Shown here piece after piece: positions 20,171 to 30,645 of a stretch of DNA of 64,000 nucleotides; position 1 is the stretch's first letter, and every line of letters begins with the position of its first letter. This DNA is from Mycobacterium basiliense. Lineage in GTDB: Bacteria > Actinomycetota > Actinomycetes > Mycobacteriales > Mycobacteriaceae. A program made the position numbers and the translations under genes. The notes beneath the pieces are model-generated. The model searched no databases. It saw only the letters and a program-made list of their open reading frames with translations, and had not been told where the DNA came from. The DNA lies in contig NZ_LR130759.1 in NCBI RefSeq assembly GCF_900292015.1, positions 4,650,001 through 4,714,000 of the forward strand, given 5' to 3'.

Positions 20171-21037
20171 ATGGACATTCTGGACTGGCCGTTCCGCGGC
20201 ACCGAAGCACTGGCAGCACAGGTGGTGACACCGCATCGGCTACGTACCGACTTCGAAATGGTTCACCGGAATGTGTACATTCCCCGTGGACAAAATCTGA
20301 CGGCCGTGACGCGGGCCGTTGCTGCCTGGCTCTGGTCTGGGCGAACCGCGACGGTGGCCGGCCTGTCTGCGGCCGCATTGCACCGCACGGCGGGGATCGA
20401 GGACTGGCTCCCCGCCGAACTCAACAGGCGAAGCCGCGACAATGCGCGGGGCATCACCGTGCACAGCGATACCCTCGCGGATGACGAAATTTGCGTGCTC
20501 AACGGGATATCGGTGACCACGCCGGCGCGCACCGCCTTCGACCTCGGAAGACGAAAAGGACTGATTGCAGCGTTGAGTCGACTCGATGCACTGGCACACG
20601 CCACAGACGTGAAGACTGCCGACATCGAACTGCTCGCCGAGCGCCATCGAGGTGCGCGTGGACTGGTGCAGCTACGGCAGATATTGCCTCTTGTCGACGG
20701 AGGCTCCGAATCACCCTGCCAGACAAGGACTCGGCTGATCCTCATCCGCTCCGGACTACCCCGGCCGCAGACCCAGATCGAGGTACCCGCCGGCGCGCGG
20801 GCGACGTTGACCCGGGTCGCCATGGGCTGGCGGGAATGGAGAGTCGCCCTTGAATTCGACAGCGCACCGAACGGGACAGCTGCGGCATTCCGAACTCGTA
20901 GCATCGATCCACTGGCCCGACTCGAAGATTGCGGCTGGATTATTGTTCGAATCAGTGCCGAGATGCTAGGAAACCGACCCGATGTGGTGCTGGCGCGTGT
21001 TCGTCGCGCCCTGCTGGCCGCGGGATGTCCCATCTGA
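20171..21037 (+). CDS. AbiEi/DUF559-like protein, nuclease motif degraded
   Basis: 288 residues from the ATG at 20171 (MDILDWPFRGTEAL); the open frame starts earlier but lacks homology. The N-half has the AbiEi-like outline seen in actinobacterial proteins (VHRNVYIPRGQNLTAVTRAVAAWLWSGRTATVAGLSAAALH, GISVTTPARTAFDLGRR). The C-half is a DUF559/VSR-like fold (SPCQTRTRLILIRSGLPRPQTQIEVP ... WRVALEFDSAPNG ... RLEDCGWIIVRISAEML). Relatives usually carry a V-E-YDG-QHW core; here it reads ALEFDSAPNG, so the acidic/His catalytic set looks lost. It is not in this spot in M. tuberculosis, where Rv0874c lies. Function unknown. Confidence 0.75.
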   Translation: MDILDWPFRGTEALAAQVVTPHRLRTDFEMVHRNVYIPRGQNLTAVTRAVAAWLWSGRTATVAGLSAAALHRTAGIEDWLPAELNRRSRDNARGITVHSDTLADDEICVLNGISVTTPARTAFDLGRRKGLIAALSRLDALAHATDVKTADIELLAERHRGARGLVQLRQILPLVDGGSESPCQTRTRLILIRSGLPRPQTQIEVPAGARATLTRVAMGWREWRVALEFDSAPNGTAAAFRTRSIDPLARLEDCGWIIVRISAEMLGNRPDVVLARVRRALLAAGCPI

Positions 21038-21111
21038 GCGCATGCCGGAACAACGAGCTCAGGGTCAATCGACGCGGCTCCGTCGCTCGAAGCGATGCCG
21101 CGAGTCGGCTT

Positions 21112-22116
21112 CTACGCGCCGTGACCGGCCGGCACCCGCTCGCTCTCCGCTGGTGGCCCGGGGGGTATCCCATCCCCGAAAGGCCTGCCACCCAATGCTT
21201 CCCGGCCGTGCGGCGCCAGCCAATTTGCCAGTGCAGGGCCCCGAGGTACGACGCGGGTGGGATTGATGTCGGTGTGCACCATGTAGTAATGCTGTTTAAT
21301 TTGAACGAAGTCGACGGTGTCGCCGAAGCCGGGAGTCTGAAACAGATCTCGAGCGTATGCCCACAACACCGGCATCTCGCTTAGCTTGCATCGATTGCAC
21401 TTGAAATGCCCGTGGTAGACCGGATCGAACCGGGCAAGAGTGGTGAACAGCCGCACATCGGCTTCGGTGATGGTGTCCCCCACTAAATAACGCTGCTCCT
21501 TCAGATGCTCGCTCACCCAATCCAACGCGTTGAACAGCCGCCGGTATGCGGCATCGTAGGCATCCTGCGAGCCGGCGAAGCCGCATCGGTACACACCGTT
21601 ATTGATCTCTGTGTAGACCCTTTTGTTCACCTCGTCGATCTGCGGCCGCAGCTCTGCTGGGTATAGCTGCGGCGCGCCGTCGCGGTGATGAGCCGTCCAT
21701 TCCAGGGAGAAGTCCAAAGTCATCTGCGCGAAATCGTTGGTGACCACCGCGCCGCTAGGAACGTCGACGATGGCCGGAACGGTGATGCCTTTGGGGTAAT
21801 CGGGGAAACGCCTGAAGTAAGCGTCCTGCAGACGCGGAATCTTCAGTATTGGGTCGACACCCCCGGGATCAAGGTCGAATGTCCAGCTGCGCCTATCGTG
21901 GGTGGGCCCGCAAAATCCAATGGAAAGAACGCGTTCCAGACCAAGCAAACGCCGAACGATAATTGCGCGGTTGGCCCATGGGCAGGCGCGGGCGACGACA
22001 AGCCGATATCGGTCCGCCTCTACCGGATAGCCGTCACGCCCGTCGGCAGTGATGCGGGTGGTGATATAGGCGGTGTCTCGATTGAATTCACCTTTACCAG
22101 CCACATAATCAGCCAT
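21112..22116 (-). CDS. thiol-dependent hydroquinone reductase (ECM4/YqjG glutathione transferase family)
   Basis: 334 residues from the ATG at 22116, eight bases after the fadE10 stop. The thioredoxin-fold half contains the family active site ARACPWANRAIIVRRLLGLE (CPWA, catalytic Cys), followed by FCGPTHDRRSWTFDLDPGGVDP and TVPAIVD. The helical half has NDFAQMTLDFSLEW, RCGFAGSQDAYDAAYRRLFNALDWVSEHL and ADVRLFTTLARFDPVYHGHFKCN. Family members reduce glutathionyl- or mycothiolyl-hydroquinones. Mycobacteria use mycothiol, so mycothiol is the likely partner. It is probably cotranscribed with fadE10. Confidence 0.9.
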   Translation of the reverse strand: MADYVAGKGEFNRDTAYITTRITADGRDGYPVEADRYRLVVARACPWANRAIIVRRLLGLERVLSIGFCGPTHDRRSWTFDLDPGGVDPILKIPRLQDAYFRRFPDYPKGITVPAIVDVPSGAVVTNDFAQMTLDFSLEWTAHHRDGAPQLYPAELRPQIDEVNKRVYTEINNGVYRCGFAGSQDAYDAAYRRLFNALDWVSEHLKEQRYLVGDTITEADVRLFTTLARFDPVYHGHFKCNRCKLSEMPVLWAYARDLFQTPGFGDTVDFVQIKQHYYMVHTDINPTRVVPRGPALANWLAPHGREALGGRPFGDGIPPGPPAESERVPAGHGA

Positions 22117-22124
22117 TGCGGCTA

Positions 22125-24074
22125 TCACTGCGCGTCGGCTGACGTCGGCACCGTGACAATCGGTCGGGCAACGTTGGTCTGGGCGGACGGACCCGGTTCC
22201 CAATCCGCTATCCACGGTCCGGTTCCCTCCGACTGATCGACGATGCCATGCTCTAACCAGGTATAACGACCCTTGAGCACGTCGTTTGTCAACCGCACAT
22301 CGCTGCTGTCCGTGTTGGACCAAAGAGCATGGAATAGCGCCTCCACCCGCAGGGTCGCTTGCTGACAGAAGACGTCAGCCAGCTCGTAGGCTTGTTTGCC
22401 GACCACTGGATCAGCCGCCCGCTGAGATTCCGCCCGCACACAAACCGCCGCCATGGCAAAGAGCTCTGCGCCAACATCGACGATCCTCCCCAGGAACCCC
22501 TGCTTTTGCTCCAAACTCGCCTGCCAACGCGCCATCCCGTAGAACGTGTTGCGGGCCAGCTTGCGGCTACTGCGTTCGACGAATCGCAGGTGGGATGCGA
22601 GCGGACCAAACTCGTCGTAAGCCGTCGGCCGCTGCCCCTCGCCAAACGCCAATTTCGGCAACCACTTTGCGTAGAAACTGCTGGCGCCAACCGCGGCCGC
22701 AGCCTTCTGCCGAAATGCGGCATCAGGTTTTGCAAGGTCGCCCGCGGCAGTTAGGTGAGCGTCGACCGCCTCTCGCGCGATCAACAATCGCATGATCTCG
22801 CTGGATCCTTCAAAGATGCGGTTGATTCGCAGGTCGCGCAGCGCCTGCTCGACCGGTGCCGCGCGCTCGCCGCGGGCAGCGAGCGAGTCCGCAGTCTCAT
22901 AGCCACGGCCCCCTCGGATCTGCATCAGCTCGTCGGCGATAACACACGCCATTTCGCTGGACCACAATTTGGCCAACGCCGCCTCGATCCGGATGTCGTT
23001 GCGCCCCTCGTCGGCCATCTGACCAGAAAGCTCAACCACCGCGTCAAGCGCGTAGGTGGTGGCGGCGATGAATGAGATCTTTTCAGCGACGGCTTGGTGC
23101 TTACCGATCGGCTTGCCCCACTGCACCCGCTCGCATGACCATTCACGCGCTATCTTCAGTGCCCACTTAGCCGAGCCGGTCGCCATCGCGGGAAGAGCCA
23201 AGCGCCCGACGTTAAGTGTGGTCAGCGCGATCCGCAGCCCGTCTCCTTCGCGGCCGATCAGGTTCTCGGCGGGGACTCGGACGCGGTGCATCCTCGTGAC
23301 ACCGTTTTCGATGCCCCGCAGACCCATGAACTTGTTGCGCCGCTCCACGGTGATGCCAGGCGCATCGGCCTCCACCACGAATGCGCTGATTCCGCCTCGA
23401 TGCCCCTCGCTCTTGGGGACCCGGGCCATCACCACCAGCAGTTCTGCCACCACTCCGTTGGTGGTCCAGAGCTTGACGCCCTCCAGCTCGTAGGCGCGTC
23501 CGTCGTCGACCGGCGTTGCCGTCGAGCCCAGCCGAGCGGGATCCGACCCCACATCCGGTTCAGTGAGCAGAAACGCCGAAATAGCACCGGCGGCACATCG
23601 CGGCAGGAACTTCTGCTTCTGCTCGGAAGTTCCGGCGAGCTTAAGCGGCTCAGGCACCCCGATCGACTGATGGGCCGACAACAATGCCCCGAGGCTGGGG
23701 TGCACCGTCGAAACCATCATCAATGCGCGGTTGTAGGCAACCTGCGACATGTTCAAGCCGCCATACGCGGAGGAAATCTTCATGCCGAAGCACCCCAGCT
23801 TGGCTAGGCCCTTCACGTAGTCATCCGGAATCTGGGCGTCTCGCTCGATCACGCTGCCGTCTACGGAATCAAGGAACTCCCGCAGCTTTCCCAAAAATGC
23901 TTCGGTGCGAGCCTCGTCGACGTCCGAAGGCGCGGGAAACGGGTGGATAAGTTCTAGCGGAAAGCGACCAAGGAACAGCTCCTTGGCGAAAGATGGTTTT
24001 TCCCAACCACTTTGCCTCGACTCCTCGGCAACCGCTCTCGCTTGCTCCTCGCTGACCTGCACTTGCTGCGCCAT
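22125..24074 (-). CDS. fadE10: acyl-CoA dehydrogenase FadE10
   Basis: 649 residues from the ATG at 24074 (MAQQVQVSEEQARAVAEE); an upstream extension of the frame is ignored. It is an FAD-dependent acyl-CoA dehydrogenase. The N-terminal helical domain is followed by the FAD/substrate signatures AFLLTEPDVGSDPA and LWTTNGVVAELLVVMARV, then AREWSCERVQWGKPIGKHQAVAEK and the C-terminal catalytic block QIRGGRGYETADSL. A ~150-residue extra C-terminal helical region is typical of FadE10-like VLCAD-type enzymes. It catalyses the first step of beta-oxidation; chain preference is not readable. Rv0873 has about the same length. Confidence 0.95.
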   Translation of the reverse strand: MAQQVQVSEEQARAVAEESRQSGWEKPSFAKELFLGRFPLELIHPFPAPSDVDEARTEAFLGKLREFLDSVDGSVIERDAQIPDDYVKGLAKLGCFGMKISSAYGGLNMSQVAYNRALMMVSTVHPSLGALLSAHQSIGVPEPLKLAGTSEQKQKFLPRCAAGAISAFLLTEPDVGSDPARLGSTATPVDDGRAYELEGVKLWTTNGVVAELLVVMARVPKSEGHRGGISAFVVEADAPGITVERRNKFMGLRGIENGVTRMHRVRVPAENLIGREGDGLRIALTTLNVGRLALPAMATGSAKWALKIAREWSCERVQWGKPIGKHQAVAEKISFIAATTYALDAVVELSGQMADEGRNDIRIEAALAKLWSSEMACVIADELMQIRGGRGYETADSLAARGERAAPVEQALRDLRINRIFEGSSEIMRLLIAREAVDAHLTAAGDLAKPDAAFRQKAAAAVGASSFYAKWLPKLAFGEGQRPTAYDEFGPLASHLRFVERSSRKLARNTFYGMARWQASLEQKQGFLGRIVDVGAELFAMAAVCVRAESQRAADPVVGKQAYELADVFCQQATLRVEALFHALWSNTDSSDVRLTNDVLKGRYTWLEHGIVDQSEGTGPWIADWEPGPSAQTNVARPIVTVPTSADAQ

Positions 24075-24550
24075 CGCAGCCTCCTCGCTACGGACCGACA
24101 TCGAGTGTTGATTACCCGATTCCTGCCCGAATAGTACGACGCGGCAACGTCGAAGTAGCCGCTTCCGAATTCTTGACGAGGCTAGGCGATCGCCCAGCAC
24201 CACCGCGACACGTTGACCAGCAAGACGATCGCCGTCGCAGCGACCCGGGCCGGCGGCATGCACGCTAAAACCTTTGGCGGGTAACACCTTTAATACTCGC
24301 CGCGCGTCCTATACCGGCGACCGTTCGTTTCGGCACGCACCGCTGCGCACAAGACACCCGCACCGCCCGGTCGGAATTCTCCGTCCCGATGGCTCAAGAA
24401 CCGAGGCCGGCGGCGCAGAGGACGACGGGTTCACCCACGGCATCGCGGCCGCAGCGATTCAGCTAGCCCGGTCGCGAGAAGCCAACGGCTGGTCCCGGCA
24501 ACCTTTGCCGGCGGCGCAGTCAGCAACACACCACCGAAGCGCGAAAGCGG
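24075..24550. other. intergenic, fadE10 upstream region
   Basis: About 475 bp between fadE10 and cspB. In M. tuberculosis a PE_PGRS gene (PE_PGRS15, as recalled) lies here; I see no PE_PGRS coding here. Short frames have no homology. Only the fadE10 promoter is expected. Confidence 0.5.
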
Positions 24551-24955
24551 CTAGGCGTCTAGTTCCCGGGCGACCGCCTTGACCACCTCGGAAACCCGGC
24601 GAGCCGTCTTGCGGTCCGGGTACCGTCCCTTCCGCAGCTCTGGCTGCACGGCGCTTTCCAGCAAGGTGATCATGTCCTCGACCATGCCGTGCAGCTCGTC
24701 TGGGCTGTGCTTGTGCTCAACGGTTTCGCGGCGGGTGCGCGAAAGGCTTGGCGGCGGATCGAGCAGTTTGAGGCTCAATGCCTGCGGTCCGCGCCGTCCG
24801 GACGCGATGCCGAACTCGACACGTTGCCCCGCTTTGAGTCCCTCGACGCCCGCCGGCAACGCCGAGGAACGGACGTAGACATCCTCACCGTCCTCCTGCG
24901 ATAAGAAGCCGAACCCCTTGTCGGAGTCGTACCACTTCACCTTGCCGGTCGGCAC
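24551..24955 (-). CDS. cspB: cold-shock-domain protein CspB
   Basis: 134 residues. The first ~65 are an S1-like cold shock domain with RNP motifs [29 protein letters not shown] and [18 protein letters not shown]. The C-terminal half is an actinobacterial helical extension ([51 protein letters not shown]). AGGTGAG lies 5 bases before the GTG at 24955, which favours it over the GTG nine bases upstream at 24964. It binds RNA or single-stranded DNA as a chaperone. Divergent from the YccF gene; matches Rv0871. Confidence 0.93.
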   Translation of the reverse strand: MPTGKVKWYDSDKGFGFLSQEDGEDVYVRSSALPAGVEGLKAGQRVEFGIASGRRGPQALSLKLLDPPPSLSRTRRETVEHKHSPDELHGMVEDMITLLESAVQPELRKGRYPDRKTARRVSEVVKAVARELDA

Positions 24956-25117
24956 TGCTCTCACCTGCTTGTCTGATGGATCACTGGGTTTACAACAGAA
25001 GAAGCGTCCCGCATGCGCAGGACGCGATGACGAACTCAGATCCTACTCGGATGGTTGACCGACAAGCATCCCCGTTTACCCGGCACTCGGTAGCCTGGCG
25101 TTACAACAGGAGAAGAT

Positions 25118-25492
25118 ATGCGCCTGATCCTCAACGTCATTTGGCTTGTTTTCGGCGGCCTCTGGTTGGCCGTCGGATATCTGCTTGCGGCAATAGTCTG
25201 CTTCCTGATGGTCGTCACCATTCCGTTCGGCTTCGCCGCATTGCGGATCGCGTCGTACGCGTTGTGGCCGTTCGGCAGGACGATCGTTGAGAAGCCGACC
25301 GCGGGGACCGGCGCGTTGATCGGCAACGTCATCTGGGTAGTGCTGTTTGGCATCTGGCTAGCCATTGGGCACCTGGTGAGCGCCGTGGCGATGGCAGTAA
25401 CCATCATCGGCATTCCGCTGGCGCTGGCCAATCTCAAGCTGATTCCGGTGTCGTTGGTGCCGCTGGGGAAGGAGATCGTTCCCGCGGACTGA
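25118..25492 (+). CDS. YccF-like membrane protein (Rv0870c type)
   Basis: 124 residues with GGAGA before ATG. Two related halves each have a paired hydrophobic segment: MRLILNVIWLVFGGLWLAVGYLLAAIVCFLMVVTIPFGFAALRIASYALWPFG and GNVIWVVLFGIWLAIGHLVSAVAMAVTIIGIPLALANLKLI. This duplicated (N-x-I-W)-(IPFG/IPLA) pattern is the YccF/DUF307 hallmark. Role unknown; the family is membrane-embedded. Confidence 0.9.
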   Translation: MRLILNVIWLVFGGLWLAVGYLLAAIVCFLMVVTIPFGFAALRIASYALWPFGRTIVEKPTAGTGALIGNVIWVVLFGIWLAIGHLVSAVAMAVTIIGIPLALANLKLIPVSLVPLGKEIVPAD

Positions 25493-25863
25493 CCCGCCCG
25501 ATCTATCGAGCACCCGCATCACGCCGGGGAGGCAGCCGTGCCGCGGCCCACCCGAGCGCCCCGCCGCCGACGATGTTGGGCCATGGCCCTCGGCATCTGC
25601 CTAGGTGTATGAGTCAATTGCCGTCCAAGCTGACGCCGCATCGTTATTCGCCGGCGACACACTTGACGTAGTCCCGGCAGTCAGCGGCAGGTAGGCCATG
25701 TGAAATATGTCACGTAACGGAACGATAACGACCGGGACACGCTCCGATGTCGGAATGCTATGAGCTGCGCAAACGGCGGGCATTCCTGGCGTTTTTGCGA
25801 GCGACTGTGAGGAAAACGCCGGGTCAACCCGCACGTGACGAGATCGGCTGAACCCGCTACCGT
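25493..25863. other. intergenic, rpfA upstream region
   Basis: About 370 bp between the YccF gene and the riboswitch. It should hold the rpfA promoter. I found no gene or further structure; short open frames there lack homology. Confidence 0.5.
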
Positions 25864-27265
<1,402 letters not shown>

Positions 27266-27297
27266 TCACCGCAATCGCGCGGCGCGCACAACCTGCG

Positions 27298-27783
27298 TCA
27301 TCGTTGGTGATCGTGGCCAGCGAGTTGATCGAGTGCGTGATCCACGACGTCGTCGAGCACCCCAAGGCCGTCGCGAACGCCGTCGGCTGAACCCGGCAAA
27401 TTGACTACCAACGTGTGGCCGGCCACCCCGCAGACGCCGCGCGACAACACTGAGGTGGGAACTTTCGGGAGGCCCGAGCGCCGGATGGCGTCGGCCAGCC
27501 CCGGGATGACGTAGTCCAGCACCGCGACGGTGTGCTCCGGGGTGGCATCGGTAGGCGAGATGCCGGTGCCCCCGGAGGTAATGATCAAGTCGACTCCGGC
27601 ACCGACGGCTTCGCGCAGTGCCTCGCCGACCGGATTTCCATCGGCGACAACCTCCGACTCCACCGGCGAAAAACCCCGCTGCTCAAGCCATTCAGTAATA
27701 ATCGGACCACACGCATCGGTATACCCGCCGGCCGACGCTCGGGTCGACGCGATGATGATACGCGCGGAGCGGCCGCTCGTCAC
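27298..27783 (-). CDS. mog: molybdopterin adenylyltransferase-type protein Mog
   Basis: 161 residues, GTG start. MoaB/MogA fold: SARIIIASTRASAGGYTDACGPIITEWL, VADGNPVGEALREA, VDLIITSGGTGISPTDATPEHTVAVLDYVIPGLADAIRRSG, VLSRGVCGVAGHTLVVNLPGS. It matches Mog (Rv0865). MogA adenylates molybdopterin before molybdate insertion. In M. tuberculosis moaC2, moaE2, moaD2 and moaA2 flank rpfA/mog; here none is present, so the protein must work with other cofactor genes or be a leftover. Its start overlaps the apparent moaC remnant by 4 bp. Confidence 0.93.
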   Translation of the reverse strand: MTSGRSARIIIASTRASAGGYTDACGPIITEWLEQRGFSPVESEVVADGNPVGEALREAVGAGVDLIITSGGTGISPTDATPEHTVAVLDYVIPGLADAIRRSGLPKVPTSVLSRGVCGVAGHTLVVNLPGSADGVRDGLGVLDDVVDHALDQLAGHDHQR

Positions 27784-27869
27784 CGCGGCCAGCTTCCGCT
27801 ACACCGGCCGCATTTGCTAGGCATCCGGATGTCGTCCATACGCGCGGCCGGCACCACCACGTTGCTCAT
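27780..27869 (-). pseudogene. possible 3' remnant of moaC2
   Basis: A 29-codon frame ends in a 4-bp overlap with the mog GTG (GTGA), the typical moaC-mog arrangement. Its end, DDIRMPSKCGRCSGSWPR, is similar in spacing to the MoaC C-terminus (TDIRLDEKSGGRSGHYRR in Rv0864, from memory). No MoaC catalytic body is present upstream. I infer a large deletion that left only the tail. The stretch is short, so chance similarity cannot be excluded. Confidence 0.4.
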
Positions 27870-28029
27870 GTGGTAGAGCGTAGGACCCGCCGCGCGAGAG
27901 CCGCCAGCGCCTGCTTCGCACGCTCGTTCCGTCGACCGCCCAAGTGTGCCGTCAGACTCGAGCGGTGCGAGCGAACCTCAGACGTGGCCGAAGCCGCGGA
28001 AGCCTTGAGGCCCCCGGCCATCCCGGCGA

Positions 28030-28239
28030 CTACTTGTTGACCACCGTCACCGGGTGGACATAGGGCAGGTCATCGGAGGCCACGGGGAAAGCCACCTCAC
28101 CGAAGGGGGATAACGCACCGGTCCGGTCGGTCACCAGTTCGCTCACCGCATGATCGTCCGGGTCCGTGGTGGGCCAGCCGTTGTCCACGTACTTGGTCTT
28201 GCGCGCCTTGCCGTCAGCAATGTCAGCCACGTCGTCCAT
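28030..28239 (-). CDS. small conserved protein (Rv0863 type)
   Basis: 69 residues from the ATG at 28239 ([29 protein letters not shown]). The open frame continues upstream but without homology. The C-part [26 protein letters not shown] is well conserved in mycobacteria. Rv0863 is annotated at 93 residues, so the true start may be further upstream. No function known. Divergent from the XPB-associated gene. Confidence 0.7.
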   Translation of the reverse strand: MDDVADIADGKARKTKYVDNGWPTTDPDDHAVSELVTDRTGALSPFGEVAFPVASDDLPYVHPVTVVNK

Positions 28240-28301
28240 TCTGACAGGTCCAACGCACGCCCGCGGCGCAAGGTCGCGGGTCGGGCCTAGGCTGATCAGC
28301 A

Positions 28302-30560
28302 ATGACCGAACACACCCCGGATATCCCGCTGGGGTCCTGGCTTGCCGACTTGCCTGACGAGCGGCTGATCCGACTGCTGGAACTGCGGCCAGACCTTGCC
28401 CAGCCGCCACCTGGCAGCATCGCTGCGCTAGCCGCGCGCGCCCAGGCACGTCAGTCGGTCAAGGCCGCCACCGACGACCTCGACTTTCTGCGACTGGCAG
28501 TGCTCGACGCATTGTTAGTGCTGCAGGCCGACACCACACCAGTGCCGATCGCCAAACTGCTATCGCTCATCGGCGACCGCGCGCCCCACCCCCAAGTGAC
28601 CGACGCACTGGCCGACCTCACACAACGCGCCCTGGCCTGGGGCGAAGGCGTGGTCCGAGTCGCGCCAGATACGGGTACGGCACTGCCGTGGCATCCCGGC
28701 CAAGTCACCCTTGAGGACGGTGCGCGCACCGGCGATGAAATCGCCGAGCTGATCGCCGGGCTCGACCAAGGACAGCGTGAGGTGCTGGAGAAGCTGCTCG
28801 AAGGGTCCCCGATGGGGCGGACCCGCGATGCCGCACCCGGCGCCTCGCCGGACCGGCCGGTTCCCCGCCTGCTGACGATGGGGTTACTGAGGCGCATCGA
28901 CGCCGAGACTGTGATCTTGCCCTGGCATGTCGGACAGGTGCTGCGCGGCGAGCGCCCGGGTCCGATGCAGCTCGGTGCGCCCGACCCGGCGGTTTCCACC
29001 GCCACCCCCGACGACGTCGATGCCGCAGCCGCCGGGGCCGCCATCGACCTGCTGCGCGAGACAGACGTGCTTTTGATCAGCCTCGGCAGCACGCCGGTCC
29101 CCGAACTGCGCAGCGGCGGGTTGGGAGTGCGGGAAATCAAGCGGCTGGCCAAGACGCTTGGAGTCGACGAACAGCGGCTGGGCCTAATCCTCGAAGTGGC
29201 GGCGGCGGCCGGACTGATCGCCAGCGGGATGCCTGATCCGCTCCCTTCCCACGGCGAGGGGCCGTTTTGGGCGCCAACGGCAGCCGCCGACCGCTTCACC
29301 GCGATGTCCCCTGCCGAACGGTGGCACCTGTTGGCCCACACCTGGCTTGACCTGCCCGGCCGGCCAGCGCTGATCGGCAGCCGCGGCCCGGACGGCAAAC
29401 CCTATAGCGCACTGTCTGATTCGCTGTTTTCCACCGCAGCACCATTGGATCGTCGCCTGCTGTTGGGCATGCTTGCCGAATTGCCCATCGGCGCGGGTGT
29501 AGACCAGGCGACGGCGTCGGCGGCGTTGATCTGGCACCGGCCGCGGTGGAGCCGGCGGCTGCAGCCGGGCCCGGTCTCGGACCTGTTGGACGAGTGCCAT
29601 GCGCTCGGCCTGGTGGGCCGCGGGGCCATAAGCGCGCCGGGTCGAGCGCTGCTGGATGAAGGCGTCGAGCCCACAACCGTGGTCGATGCGATGACGCGAG
29701 CGCTGCCCAAACCCATTGATCACTTCCTGGTGCAGGCGGACCTGACCGTGGTAGCGCCAGGCCCGCTGCAACGCGACCTCGCCAATGAGCTGGCCGCGGT
29801 AGCGAACGTCGAATCAGCCGGCGCGGCCATGGTGTACCGAGTCAGCGAGCAGTCCATCCGGCACGCACTGGATATCGGCAAATCCCGTGACTGGATGCAC
29901 GCTTTTTTCGCCGACCACTCCAAGACACCAGTGCCGCAGGGTCTCACCTATCTCATTGACGATGTCGCACGCCGGCACGGGCAATTGCGTATCGGCATGG
30001 CGGCGTCGTTTGTCCGATGTGAGGATCCCGCGCTGTTGGCGCAGGCCATGGCAGCACCCGCGGGCGAGGAACTGCAGCTGCGGGCCCTGGCACCAACGGT
30101 GGCGGTCTCGCCCGCCCCGATCTCCGAGGTGCTCGTCGCGTTGCGAAACGCGGGCTTCACCCCGGCCGCCGAGGATTCCACCGGCGCCATCGTCGATGTC
30201 CGGCCCCTCAGCGCCCGGGTACCCGCACCAAACCAACGCCGGCCCTACCGCCCGACTCCCCGGCCCAGCAGCGAAACATTGAACGGGATCATCGCGGTAT
30301 TGCGAACAGTGACCGCCGCACCGTTCGGCAATATCCGCGTGGACCCGGCGGTCGCGATGTCGCTTTTGCAACGGGCCGCAAAGGACCAGACGACGCTGGT
30401 GATCGGCTACCTGGACGCCGCCGGCGTGGCGACGCAGCGCGTGGTATCGCCGATCGTCGTTCGGGGCGGTCAGCTGATGGCATTCGATTCGACGTCGGGA
30501 AAGCTACGCGACTTTGCTATCCACCGCATCACGTCGGTGATGTCGGCCGACGACCGATAA
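28302..30560 (+). CDS. XPB-associated helicase-like domain protein (Rv0862c type)
   Basis: 752 residues. It has no Walker motifs. The N-part is a winged-helix-rich region ([39 protein letters not shown]). The middle ([33 protein letters not shown]) and the C-part ([52 protein letters not shown]) match the helicase-associated XPB/Ssl2 N-terminal-like family. Next to xpb, 85 bp upstream, on the same strand. It is a plausible partner of the XPB helicase, as in other actinobacteria, but its exact role is unknown. The last residues [21 protein letters not shown] are WYL-like. Confidence 0.85.
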   Translation: MTEHTPDIPLGSWLADLPDERLIRLLELRPDLAQPPPGSIAALAARAQARQSVKAATDDLDFLRLAVLDALLVLQADTTPVPIAKLLSLIGDRAPHPQVTDALADLTQRALAWGEGVVRVAPDTGTALPWHPGQVTLEDGARTGDEIAELIAGLDQGQREVLEKLLEGSPMGRTRDAAPGASPDRPVPRLLTMGLLRRIDAETVILPWHVGQVLRGERPGPMQLGAPDPAVSTATPDDVDAAAAGAAIDLLRETDVLLISLGSTPVPELRSGGLGVREIKRLAKTLGVDEQRLGLILEVAAAAGLIASGMPDPLPSHGEGPFWAPTAAADRFTAMSPAERWHLLAHTWLDLPGRPALIGSRGPDGKPYSALSDSLFSTAAPLDRRLLLGMLAELPIGAGVDQATASAALIWHRPRWSRRLQPGPVSDLLDECHALGLVGRGAISAPGRALLDEGVEPTTVVDAMTRALPKPIDHFLVQADLTVVAPGPLQRDLANELAAVANVESAGAAMVYRVSEQSIRHALDIGKSRDWMHAFFADHSKTPVPQGLTYLIDDVARRHGQLRIGMAASFVRCEDPALLAQAMAAPAGEELQLRALAPTVAVSPAPISEVLVALRNAGFTPAAEDSTGAIVDVRPLSARVPAPNQRRPYRPTPRPSSETLNGIIAVLRTVTAAPFGNIRVDPAVAMSLLQRAAKDQTTLVIGYLDAAGVATQRVVSPIVVRGGQLMAFDSTSGKLRDFAIHRITSVMSADDR

Positions 30561-30645
30561 TGGAGCCCATGATTCGCGCCGAAGACGATGCACGACGATG
30601 CGGTGGGCGGGGTCCGCTCGCTCACCGTAGACAGGACCGACTCTG

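Noticed and set aside
20171..21037. Type IV toxin-antitoxin module around the AbiEi-like gene
   Set aside because: No AbiEii-like nucleotidyltransferase gene is adjacent; the gene stands alone between unrelated genes.
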